Shown here in pieces: positions 54,451 to 64,000 of a DNA stretch of 64,000 nt (position 1 is its first letter; every line of letters starts with the position of its first letter). The DNA is from Paragonimus westermani. Taxonomy: Eukaryota; Platyhelminthes; Trematoda; Plagiorchiida; Troglotrematidae. Made by a program: the position numbers and the translations under genes. Under the pieces are notes generated by a model. That model saw only the letters and a program-made list of their open reading frames with translations. It had not been told where the DNA came from and ran no database searches. The stretch spans positions 101,923-165,922 of the forward strand of contig QNGE01000871.1 of assembly GCA_008508345.1 (NCBI GenBank), written 5' to 3'.

Positions 54451-54539
54451 ATGCCTCTTCTGTCTACTTCACATATACATATATATTGCTATCAGATAAC
54501 TCATCTTAGCGTTACAACCAATATTTTTGCTCGCCATAA

Positions 54540-54931
54540 TGTTAAGGAAAGTCAATTTTTCCCAAAGAACGGTTTAATTTTTGAGATATTCTTGAAAATT
54601 AAATCGCAAACTTGAATTTCACATTTTCGCGCCATAACGTGCTTAAACTTGAATCCGGCGCAAGTTTCCCCTCCGTCTTTGATTGGTCCATTCCACTTTT
54701 AATGAGCTGATTCCAGTAGGGTTGTCCAAGGTTGTCCAAAAACCATATTCACGCGAACGCTGGTCTGAGAAGCCACCTTTGGTTTGAGATAAAATACATT
54801 CTTGGCTAAAGGTCACGGTCTTCTGTGGTCTTCTGGGTTTCCGGGTATCGTTAAGGGCTGCGTTACGTGTTTGTGATTCGTATATTCGTGCGCTATCATT
54901 TCTCGTTATTATTGACCACCGGGTCATAACA
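54540..54931 (+). repeat. LTR-a of the Mag-like Gypsy tandem (392 bp)
   Basis: It begins TGTTAAGG and ends ATAACA. It matches LTR-b and LTR-c along its whole length but differs from them at about nine positions, including a one-base insertion, whereas LTR-b and LTR-c look identical. Confidence 0.93.
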
Positions 54932-54934
54932 TAT

Positions 54935-54949
54935 TGGCGACGGAGCTTG
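54935..54949 (+). promoter_or_regulatory. Primer-binding site, unit 1
   Basis: TGGCGACGGAGCTTG begins three bases inside LTR-a, a TGGCGA-type site common in Gypsy elements. The same site follows LTR-b at 59476. Confidence 0.8.
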
Positions 54950-54978
54950 TCGTTTTCCTTTTGTTCTCTCCTTGAGCC

Positions 54979-55833
54979 ATGTCTGCCGACCCCTATCTCA
55001 AGCAGATGATGCAGTCCCAGATCCGGTTGGTGGAAATGCCGGCCACTTGTTTTGCCGCACTTGGACCGTTCACGTCAGTCGATCCGCCGTCCGTGGATGA
55101 CTTGGCCAGGAACATCCCCGATTTCCTGTATGACCCCCAAGCTGGCGTCTCCTTCGAGGCATGGTACAAGCGACACGAAGACACGTTCATCATGGAGCTG
55201 ACATCGCGAGATGACGATACAAAGGTTCGGCTACTCCTCCGGAAACTGGGCCCAGAGGAACATGTCCGCTATACCAACTATATCTTGCCCGCCGAACCGC
55301 GGACCTTGGCTTTCGCGGACACAGTCCAGTAGCTGACAAAGATCTTCGGGGACAATTCATCCCTGTTGAATTCACTGTTCTAGTGCCTCCAGTTGGTCAG
55401 ACGAGACGTAGACGACTTTGTCTCCTACGCTGGTTTCGTAAACCTGGAGTGCGGACGGTTCAAGCTTGGTTCGCTCACGGAGGACCAGTTTCGATGCCTG
55501 GATTTCATTTGTGGTCTACAGTCACCAACCCATGCTGACCCCCATACCAGACTCTTAGCGAAGATCGATCAGGAGCCAAATATCAAACTAGAACAGATGG
55601 TTGACGAATGTGAGAGGTTGGCCAACCTCAAGCACGACTCAGCGATGATACAGCACCCCGATCGGGCACCCCGTACATTTCAGGCCGTATCAAGTTTACA
55701 GCCAAAGTCTCCTGCAGGGTGCACCAAACTCAGTCCTGCTGATACCAAGATGCCACCCTCAGCATGTCGCTACTGTGGTGCATGGCACTACCACAGATTC
55801 TGCCCTTTTCAACGACATCGCTATCAGCGATGA
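54979..55833 (+). pseudogene. Mag-like Gag, unit 1
   Basis: One frame runs from the ATG at 54979 to a TGA at 55831-55833, broken by TAG at 55330-55332 and TAG at 55381-55383. It encodes AGVSFEAWYKRHEDTFIMEL, KVRLLLRKLGPEEHVRYTNY and DDFVSYAGFVNLECGRFKLG, typical of Mag-type Gag, and ends with the knuckle CRYCGAWHYHRFC (CX2CX3HX4C). Gag builds the particle and binds RNA. The two stops inactivate it. Confidence 0.85.
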
Positions 55834-58800
55834 CACAGGGTCGGCCACAAGGAAGGTTTCTGTCAGTCACAGACCACGGACAGGGTCAACCGACGTCGGA
55901 CCCCAAGTTCAAGAAGCCAGCCGGGTCCTGGGATGTTGGCAGATCTAACAGTCTGCTGACCGCGTTCCATATCGAGGTCGCTCATGGGCGAAGGTTCGTT
56001 TTCCTCCACATCAATGGTCCGTTGGCTCGTCTGCAGTTGGACACTGCTTCGGACATCACGGCCATATCCCAGAATCTTTGGCGAGACCTGGGCAGCCCTC
56101 CTATTCACGCGTCATCCCAGACAGCAACCAGTGTTTGCGGTAGCTCGGTGAAGTTGACTGGGCAACTGCATTGTTCAGTGTCATTCCGCGGCATCACCAT
56201 CGACGGAACGTGTTACGTCGCTAACCCGGGTCTTGACCTTCTCGAGCTGGATTGGCTCGAACCGCTTGACATCCTTGATGTCCCGATCAGTGCCATCTGC
56301 AACCAGGTGCGGTCTCCTGCTGTACCCCGGAGGCTGCCCAACAATATCATTCGAGAGTTTGCCCCCGTGTTCCGGGATGGCCTGGGTTTTTGCTCCTGTA
56401 CCCAGGCCATACTACAGCTTCGGCCCTACAGTCAACCGGTCTTTCGCCCCAAACGGCCGGTTCCATACGCAGCCCTGCCGCTTGTCGACCAAGAGCTCAG
56501 ACAACTGGAGCAACTTGGTGTTTTGGTGCCCGTCTCCTACTCCGCATGGGCCACCCCCATCGTCGTGGTGAAGAAGTCAAACGGATCCATCCGCATTTGT
56601 GGGTATTTTTAAACTGGTCTCAATGCGGCTTGGGAACCAAACCGCTATCAAATACCAGTGCCGGAAGACAAATTCGCTGTGCTCAACGGCGGCACTTGTT
56701 TCGCCAGACTGGGTTTGGCAGAGGCATATCTCCAACTCGAAGTTGCACCCGAATCTCGTGAACTACTGACGATTACTACCCACCGAAGCCTTCTCCATCA
56801 CACCAGACTTCCGTTTGGTCTCGAAACCGCGCCGGCCATTTTCCAGCAAGTAATGGACGCGTTGATTACTGGTCTACCGGGTACAGCCGCCCTTCTGGAC
56901 ATTATCATAATAAGGCGGACAACCAACGAACTCAGGGACCGAATCTCTGTGGTTCGCCAACGTGTCCAGGAGTACGGGTTCCGTTTACGAACTGACAAAT
57001 GCCGAATGTTTTTGCGGTCCATCAAATATCTAGGGTACACTTTTTTGTTGCCGCCGGTCGCCACCCAGATCCCGAAAACATTCGCGCAATTCAACAGATG
57101 CCGGCGCCAAAAGATGTGCACACCCTTCGGTCCTCCCTTGGCCTCACCAGTTATTACAGTGTCTTCCTTTCAGCCCTACACGATGTTCGGGCTCCGCTAA
57201 ATTATCCACTGCAGAAGGGTGCTACATGGTGCTGGTCCCCCAATTGCGAGACCTCATTCACTCTCTTGAAGACAATGCTCAGCTCCGACCTGCTGCTGAC
57301 GCATTACGACCTAACCCTGCCAATTGTGTTCGCAGCCGACGCTTCTAATTACGGTGGGGGGCAGTCGTCTCTCACATCTTCCCGGATGATTCCGAGAAGG
57401 CAATTGCCCACGCCTCTCGCACGCTCAACTCTGCGGAGAAGAATTACTGTCAAGTCGAGAAAGAGGGGCTGACCATTATCTTCGCGATGAAGAAGTTTCA
57501 TAAACTTCTATATGGTCGGCATTCTTCCCTGCTGACCGATCATAAGCCTCTATTATCCATTCTTGGATCGAAGAAGGGTACCTCTATCTACTCTGCCAGC
57601 CGACCACAGTGATGGGCCACAATTTTGCTCTGCTACGATTTCGACATCAGTTACCGCCGCACTGGTCAATGTGGTTTGTTGCGCCTCATCGGCAACCATC
57701 ACGTGCCTGAAGAAGACGCTGTCGTTTCTACCCTGACAGTGGAGGATGGCGTTCGCCTACAGCTTGCAGACGCCATTCGTGGAATTCCGGTGACTGTCAT
57801 CGACATCCGCGCTCCACGGCGGTGGATCCCAATCTGAATCAGGTCATGACATACGTCCGGACCAAATGGCCCACGGCTCCTACAACTGGGGAGATCAACC
57901 AAGTCTACCGTCGCCGCGACTCACTGACAACAGTGAATTCCTGCGTCATGTTTGCCGACCGCGTAGTCATCCCAACCACTCTTCGCCTTCAGGTGCTGAG
58001 ACAGTTCCATTCTGGTCACCCGGGCACCAGTAGGATGAAGGCAATTGCTCGCGGTCACGCATATTGGTCCGGCATGAACGGCGACATCGAAGAGCTGGTG
58101 AAACAATGCTCAAGACGTCAACAGACCGCTAAACTCCCCATCAGGCAGGACCCCGTACCATGGCAAGCACCCAAGGGACCATGGTCGCGCCTCCACTTGG
58201 ATCTCGCCGGTCCTATCGATAGGGTATCCTACCTCGTCTTGGTCGAGGCATACTCCATGTGGCCTGAGATAGTCGCTCTCTCCGGCGACATCCCTTAATA
58301 CAATCAATGCCCTGCGTCGAATTTTCGGCAAACACGAATTTCCCGACGTCCTCGTGTCGGACAATGGGTCACAGTTCACATCAGCACATTTCGAAGATTT
58401 CTGCCGTCGTTCACTCATCCAGCACATTCGGTCCCCGCCGTATCACCCGCAGTCCAACGGCCAAGCAGAACGCTTCGTGGACACCTTCAAACGGGCGCTT
58501 CTCAAATCTCGGGGGTAGGGGACCACCTACGAAGTGCTGCTGGAGTTCCTGTTTCTATACCGTACAACTCCCAACCCGGCAGCACCCGACGGCCGTTCAC
58601 CAGCCGAGGCTTCTGTGGATCGCAAGCCTCGTACGGTCCACCACGCGCTCATTCCGACAAATGAGCCAACACAGGTGCCCGGCGCAGACTTAAAAAACGT
58701 TTTCGCCCGTGGAGAAGCCGTCTACGCACGTGACTATCGACCAGATCACAACCACCAGATGGAAGCAACCGTGCGTGCTCCTCATAGAAAGGTATTGTAT

Positions 58801-59061
58801 GACGCTCCGGTTAGTGGCGCCATATGGAAACGTCAGCGCAGCCAGTTGCGCCCTCGGCACACAAACGAAAAGACAACGGACGACCAACGCCTGCTGGCGC
58901 TGGATATTTTGTTTGACACGTTCGCAATGCCGGACACGAGGACAACCACAGCTACACCGTCCCAGGTCACCACCAACCTCCTGCCCAGGCGTTGGACTGA
59001 CCGCAATAGACGCCCGCATCGTCCCATGAAGCTGGACCCTCGAGCTAAGTGCTACAGATAA
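55764..59061 (+). pseudogene. Mag-like Pol, unit 1
   Basis: Pol overlaps the Gag end in the -1 frame. Protease (LQLDTASDITAIS, with Ala for the usual Gly) is followed by RT, broken by TAA at 56610-56612. Motif A reads ARLGLAEAYLQLEV with Gly where the catalytic Asp should be, and the catalytic box at 56892-56903 reads LLDI in place of YLDD, so RT is dead twice over. Frameshifts occur near 57.05 and 57.36 kb, a TGA near 57.61 kb, a shift near 58.29 kb and a TAG at 58516-58518. RNase H (NSAEKNYCQVEKEGLTIIFA, DHKPLL), the integrase zinc region with one Cys lost (CSRRQQ), and the integrase core (HLDLAGPI, VSDNGSQF, NGQAERF) follow. It ends with TAA at 59059-59061. Confidence 0.87.
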
Positions 59062-59081
59062 CTGTCATCTCAAACGGGAGG

Positions 59082-59472
59082 TGTTGGGGAAAGTCCATTT
59101 TCCCAAAGAACGGTTTAATTTTTGAGATATTCTTGAAAATTAAATCGCAAACTTGAATTTCATATTTTCGCGCCATAACGTGCTTAAACTTGAATCCGGC
59201 GCAAGTTTCCCCTCCGTCTTTGATTGGTCCATTCCACTTTTAATGGGCTAATTCCAGTAGGGTTGTCCAAGGTTGTCCAAAAACCATATTCACGCGAACG
59301 CTGGTCTGAGAAGCCACCTTTGGTTTGAGATAAAATACATTCTTGGCTAAAGGTCACGGTCTTCTGTGGTCTTCTGGGTTTCCGGGTATCGTTAAGGGCT
59401 GCGTTACGTGTTTGTGATTCGTATATTCGTGCGCTATCATTTCTCGTTATTATTGACCACCGAGTTATAACA
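59082..59472 (+). repeat. LTR-b of the Mag-like Gypsy tandem (391 bp)
   Basis: It starts TGTTGGGG and ends ATAACA, preceded by the purine tract AACGGGAGG. It serves as both the 3' LTR of unit 1 and the 5' LTR of unit 2. It is identical to the visible part of LTR-c. Confidence 0.95.
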
Positions 59473-59475
59473 TAT

Positions 59476-59490
59476 TGGCGACGGAGCTTG
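59476..59490 (+). promoter_or_regulatory. Primer-binding site, unit 2
   Basis: Same TGGCGACGGAGCTTG site as after LTR-a, at the same offset from LTR-b. Confidence 0.8.
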
Positions 59491-59519
59491 TCGTTTTCCT
59501 TTTGTTCTCTCCTTGAGCC

Positions 59520-60374
59520 ATGTCTGCCGACCCCTATCTCAAGCAGATGATGCAGTCCCAGATCCGGTTGGTGGAAATGCCGGCCACTTGTTTTGCCGCA
59601 CTTGGACCGTTCACGTCAGTCGATCCGCCGTCCGTGGATGACTTGGCCAGGAACATCCCCGATTTCCTGTATGACCCCCAAGCTGGCGTCTCCTTCGAGG
59701 CATGGTACAAGCGACACGAAGACACGTTCATCATGGAGCTGACATCGCGAGATGACGATACAAAGGTTCGGCTACTCCTCCGGAAACTGGGCCCAGAGGA
59801 ACATGTCCGCTATACCAACTATATCTTGCCCGCCGAACCGCGGACCTTGGCTTTCGCGGACACAGTCCAGTAGCTGACAAAGATCTTCGGGGACAATTCA
59901 TCCCTGTTGAATTCACTGTTCTAGTGCCTCCAGTTGGTCAGACGAGACGTAGACGACTTTGTCTCCTACGCTGGTTTCGTAAACCTGGAGTGCGGACGGT
60001 TCAAGCTTGGTTCGCTCACGGAGGACCAGTTTCGATGCCTGGATTTCATTTGTGGTCTACAGTCACCAACCCATGCTGACCCCCATACCAGACTCTTAGC
60101 GAAGATCGATCAGGAGCCAAATATCAAACTAGAACAGATGGTTGACGAATGTGAGAGGTTGGCCAACCTCAAGCACGACTCAGCGATGATACAGCACCCC
60201 GATCGGGCACCCCGTACATTTCAGGCCGTATCAAGTTTACAGCCAAAGTCTCCTGCAGGGTGCACCAAACTCAGTCCTGCTGATACCAAGATGCCACCCT
60301 CAGCATGTCGCTACTGTGGTGCATGGCACTACCACAGATTCTGCCCTTTTCAACGACATCGCTATCAGCGATGA
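59520..60374 (+). pseudogene. Mag-like Gag, unit 2
   Basis: It is an exact repeat, as far as I can see, of 54979-55833, including both internal TAG codons (59871-59873 and 59922-59924) and the CCHC knuckle. Confidence 0.85.
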
Positions 60375-63300
60375 CACAGGGTCGGCCACAAGGAAGGTTT
60401 CTGTCAGTCACAGACCACGGACAGGGTCAACCGACGTCGGACCCCAAGTTCAAGAAGCCAGCCGGGTCCTGGGATGTTGGCAGATCTAACAGTCTGCTGA
60501 CCGCGTTCCATATCGAGGTCGCTCATGGGCGAAGGTTCGTTTTCCTCCACATCAATGGTCCGTTGGCTCGTCTGCAGTTGGACACTGCTTCGGACATCAC
60601 GGCCATATCCCAGAATCTTTGGCGAGACCTGGGCAGCCCTCCTATTCACGCGTCATCCCAGACAGCAACCAGTGTTTGCGGTAGCTCGGTGAAGTTGACT
60701 GGGCAACTGCATTGTTCAGTGTCATTCCGCGGCATCACCATCGACGGAACGTGTTACGTCGCTAACCCGGGTCTTGACCTTCTCGAGCTGGATTGGCTCG
60801 AACCGCTTGACATCCTTGATGTCCCGATCAGTGCCATCTGCAACCAGGTGCGGTCTCCTGCTGTACCCCGGAGGCTGCCCAACAATATCATTCGAGAGTT
60901 TGCCCCCGTGTTCCGGGATGGCCTGGGTTTTTGCTCCTGTACCCAGGCCATACTACAGCTTCGGCCCTACAGTCAACCGGTCTTTCGCCCCAAACGGCCG
61001 GTTCCATACGCAGCCCTGCCGCTTGTCGACCAAGAGCTCAGACAACTGGAGCAACTTGGTGTTTTGGTGCCCGTCTCCTACTCCGCATGGGCCACCCCCA
61101 TCGTCGTGGTGAAGAAGTCAAACGGATCCATCCGCATTTGTGGGTATTTTTAAACTGGTCTCAATGCGGCTTGGGAACCAAACCGCTATCAAATACCAGT
61201 GCCGGAAGACAAATTCGCTGTGCTCAACGGCGGCACTTGTTTCGCCAGACTGGGTTTGGCAGAGGCATATCTCCAACTCGAAGTTGCACCCGAATCTCGT
61301 GAACTACTGACGATTACTACCCACCGAAGCCTTCTCCATCACACCAGACTTCCGTTTGGTCTCGAAACCGCGCCGGCCATTTTCCAGCAAGTAATGGACG
61401 CGTTGATTACTGGTCTACCGGGTACAGCCGCCCTTCTGGACATTATCATAATAAGGCGGACAACCAACGAACTCAGGGACCGAATCTCTGTGGTTCGCCA
61501 ACGTGTCCAGGAGTACGGGTTCCGTTTACGAACTGACAAATGCCGAATGTTTTTGCGGTCCATCAAATATCTAGGGTACACTTTTTTGTTGCCGCCGGTC
61601 GCCACCCAGATCCCGAAAACATTCGCGCAATTCAACAGATGCCGGCGCCAAAAGATGTGCACACCCTTCGGTCCTCCCTTGGCCTCACCAGTTATTACAG
61701 TGTCTTCCTTTCAGCCCTACACGATGTTCGGGCTCCGCTAAATTATCCACTGCAGAAGGGTGCTACATGGTGCTGGTCCCCCAATTGCGAGACCTCATTC
61801 ACTCTCTTGAAGACAATGCTCAGCTCCGACCTGCTGCTGACGCATTACGACCTAACCCTGCCAATTGTGTTCGCAGCCGACGCTTCTAATTACGGTGGGG
61901 GGCAGTCGTCTCTCACATCTTCCCGGATGATTCCGAGAAGGCAATTGCCCACGCCTCTCGCACGCTCAACTCTGCGGAGAAGAATTACTGTCAAGTCGAG
62001 AAAGAGGGGCTGACCATTATCTTCGCGATGAAGAAGTTTCATAAACTTCTATATGGTCGGCATTCTTCCCTGCTGACCGATCATAAGCCTCTATTATCCA
62101 TTCTTGGATCGAAGAAGGGTACCTCTATCTACTCTGCCAGCCGACCACAGTGATGGGCCACAATTTTGCTCTGCTACGATTTCGACATCAGTTACCGCCG
62201 CACTGGTCAATGTGGTTTGTTGCGCCTCATCGGCAACCATCACGTGCCTGAAGAAGACGCTGTCGTTTCTACCCTGACAGTGGAGGATGGCGTTCGCCTA
62301 CAGCTTGCAGACGCCATTCGTGGAATTCCGGTGACTGTCATCGACATCCGCGCTCCACGGCGGTGGATCCCAATCTGAATCAGGTCATGACATACGTCCG
62401 GACCAAATGGCCCACGGCTCCTACAACTGGGGAGATCAACCAAGTCTACCGTCGCCGCGACTCACTGACAACAGTGAATTCCTGCGTCATGTTTGCCGAC
62501 CGCGTAGTCATCCCAACCACTCTTCGCCTTCAGGTGCTGAGACAGTTCCATTCTGGTCACCCGGGCACCAGTAGGATGAAGGCAATTGCTCGCGGTCACG
62601 CATATTGGTCCGGCATGAACGGCGACATCGAAGAGCTGGTGAAACAATGCTCAAGACGTCAACAGACCGCTAAACTCCCCATCAGGCAGGACCCCGTACC
62701 ATGGCAAGCACCCAAGGGACCATGGTCGCGCCTCCACTTGGATCTCGCCGGTCCTATCGATAGGGTATCCTACCTCGTCTTGGTCGAGGCATACTCCATG
62801 TGGCCTGAGATAGTCGCTCTCTCCGGCGACATCCCTTAATACAATCAATGCCCTGCGTCGAATTTTCGGCAAACACGAATTTCCCGACGTCCTCGTGTCG
62901 GACAATGGGTCACAGTTCACATCAGCACATTTCGAAGATTTCTGCCGTCGTTCACTCATCCAGCACATTCGGTCCCCGCCGTATCACCCGCAGTCCAACG
63001 GCCAAGCAGAACGCTTCGTGGACACCTTCAAACGGGCGCTTCTCAAATCTCGGGGGTAGGGGACCACCTACGAAGTGCTGCTGGAGTTCCTGTTTCTATA
63101 CCGTACAACTCCCAACCCGGCAGCACCCGACGGCCGTTCACCAGCCGAGGCTTCTGTGGATCGCAAGCCTCGTACGGTCCACCACGCGCTCATTCCGACA
63201 AATGAGCCAACACAGGTGCCCGGCGCAGACTTAAAAAACGTTTTCGCCCGTGGAGAAGCCGTCTACGCACGTGACTATCGACCAGATCACAACCACCAGA

Positions 63301-63602
63301 TGGAAGCAACCGTGCGTGCTCCTCATAGAAAGGTATTGTATGACGCTCCGGTTAGTGGCGCCATATGGAAACGTCAGCGCAGCCAGTTGCGCCCTCGGCA
63401 CACAAACGAAAAGACAACGGACGACCAACGCCTGCTGGCGCTGGATATTTTGTTTGACACGTTCGCAATGCCGGACACGAGGACAACCACAGCTACACCG
63501 TCCCAGGTCACCACCAACCTCCTGCCCAGGCGTTGGACTGACCGCAATAGACGCCCGCATCGTCCCATGAAGCTGGACCCTCGAGCTAAGTGCTACAGAT
63601 AA
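60305..63602 (+). pseudogene. Mag-like Pol, unit 2
   Basis: It repeats 55764-59061 with the same TAA (61151-61153), the same LGL and LLDI changes in the RT active site (LLDI at 61433-61444), the same frameshifts, the same lost integrase Cys and the same TAG near 63.06 kb. Every open frame in both units has the same length and sequence. Confidence 0.87.
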
Positions 63603-63622
63603 CTGTCATCTCAAACGGGAGG

Positions 63623-64000
63623 TGTTGGGGAAAGTCCATTTTCCCAAAGAACGGTTTAATTTTTGAGATATTCTTGAAAATTAAATCGCAAACTTGAATT
63701 TCATATTTTCGCGCCATAACGTGCTTAAACTTGAATCCGGCGCAAGTTTCCCCTCCGTCTTTGATTGGTCCATTCCACTTTTAATGGGCTAATTCCAGTA
63801 GGGTTGTCCAAGGTTGTCCAAAAACCATATTCACGCGAACGCTGGTCTGAGAAGCCACCTTTGGTTTGAGATAAAATACATTCTTGGCTAAAGGTCACGG
63901 TCTTCTGTGGTCTTCTGGGTTTCCGGGTATCGTTAAGGGCTGCGTTACGTGTTTGTGATTCGTATATTCGTGCGCTATCATTTCTCGTTATTATTGACCA
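63623..64000 (+). repeat. LTR-c of the Mag-like Gypsy tandem (cut by the window end)
   Basis: The first 378 bp of a third LTR are present, identical to LTR-b. About 13 bp are missing beyond the window. A further unit may or may not follow. Confidence 0.93.

Larger units (their letters stand above)
52579..54460 (+). mobile_element. RTE-like non-LTR retrotransposon, 5' part missing
   Basis: The element begins abruptly at the LTR, in the middle of the pre-RT region (PPQ... and FEPPTETEVRNCI, equivalent to [13 protein letters not shown] in the minus-strand copy). RT and C-terminal domain follow to about 54.17 kb, then a 3' UTR that shares blocks with the copy at 18.6-19.1 kb and ends in a short ATG-rich repeat (ATGATGATGACGATG, about 54435-54450). 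Short trinucleotide tails are usual for RTE elements. Confidence 0.85.
54540..64000 (+). mobile_element. Mag-like Ty3/Gypsy tandem: LTR-internal-LTR-internal-LTR
   Basis: Three LTRs (54540-54931, 59082-59472, 63623 to the window end) separate two complete internal regions. The period is 4,541 bp and the two units appear identical in every open frame on both strands. Each unit has a primer-binding site, Gag with a CCHC knuckle, and Pol in the -1 frame relative to Gag with protease, RT, RNase H and integrase. Each carries the same nonsense and frameshift mutations. The domain wording (DTASDI protease, LPFGLETAPAIFQQ, integrase, Gag CX2CX3HX4C) suggests the Mag branch of Gypsy. Confidence 0.92.

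Overview
The window is eukaryotic. It looks like a parasitic flatworm, most likely a digenean fluke with a large, repeat-rich genome (Fasciola-like is my best guess, from general features only). Three things point there: a host gene with 32-61 bp micro-introns at its 5' end and kilobase introns further on; Ty3/Gypsy elements with the CHCC Gag knuckle of the CsRn1 lineage known from flukes; and abundant Penelope-like, RTE-like and CR1-like retroelements. No bacterial operon, CRISPR array, rRNA or tRNA gene was recognised.

One host gene is recognisable. It is the 5' part of WDR35/IFT121, an intraflagellar-transport A protein, on the minus strand from about 23.24 kb down to 2.87 kb and continuing off the left edge. 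Seven coding exons join without a frame break (378 codons). Exons 1-4 sit within about 0.7 kb. Intron 4 is 13.7 kb and is filled by a decayed RTE element, a 2.77 kb LTR element nested in that RTE, and a foldback hairpin. A Penelope-like element lies in intron 7 at the left edge.

From 23.9 to 48.4 kb the DNA is a graveyard of elements with long unassigned stretches: CR1-like remnants (23.9-25.3, 29.9-30.7, 38.7-39.5, 45.7-46.45 kb), Penelope pieces (30.7-32.8 kb), a truncated CsRn1-like Gypsy element (34.1-36.8 kb) and a decayed SWIM/PHD-type transposase-like locus (43.9-44.6 kb).

The right end is nearly solid transposon. A second CsRn1-like Gypsy copy (48.5-52.6 kb, minus) has an LTR of the same family as the LTRs of the small nested element. 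It abuts an RTE element (52.6-54.5 kb, plus). Then comes a Mag-like Gypsy element in the form LTR-internal-LTR-internal-LTR (54.54 kb to the window end). Its two 4.54 kb units look identical and share the same stop codons and lost catalytic residues, so the unit was copied after it died, or the assembly is wrong here.

I did not find an obviously new multi-gene system. The most unusual structures are the tandem of a dead Gypsy element, the 250 bp near-perfect inverted duplication flanking the Penelope reverse transcriptase, and the TTAGGG-containing hairpin.
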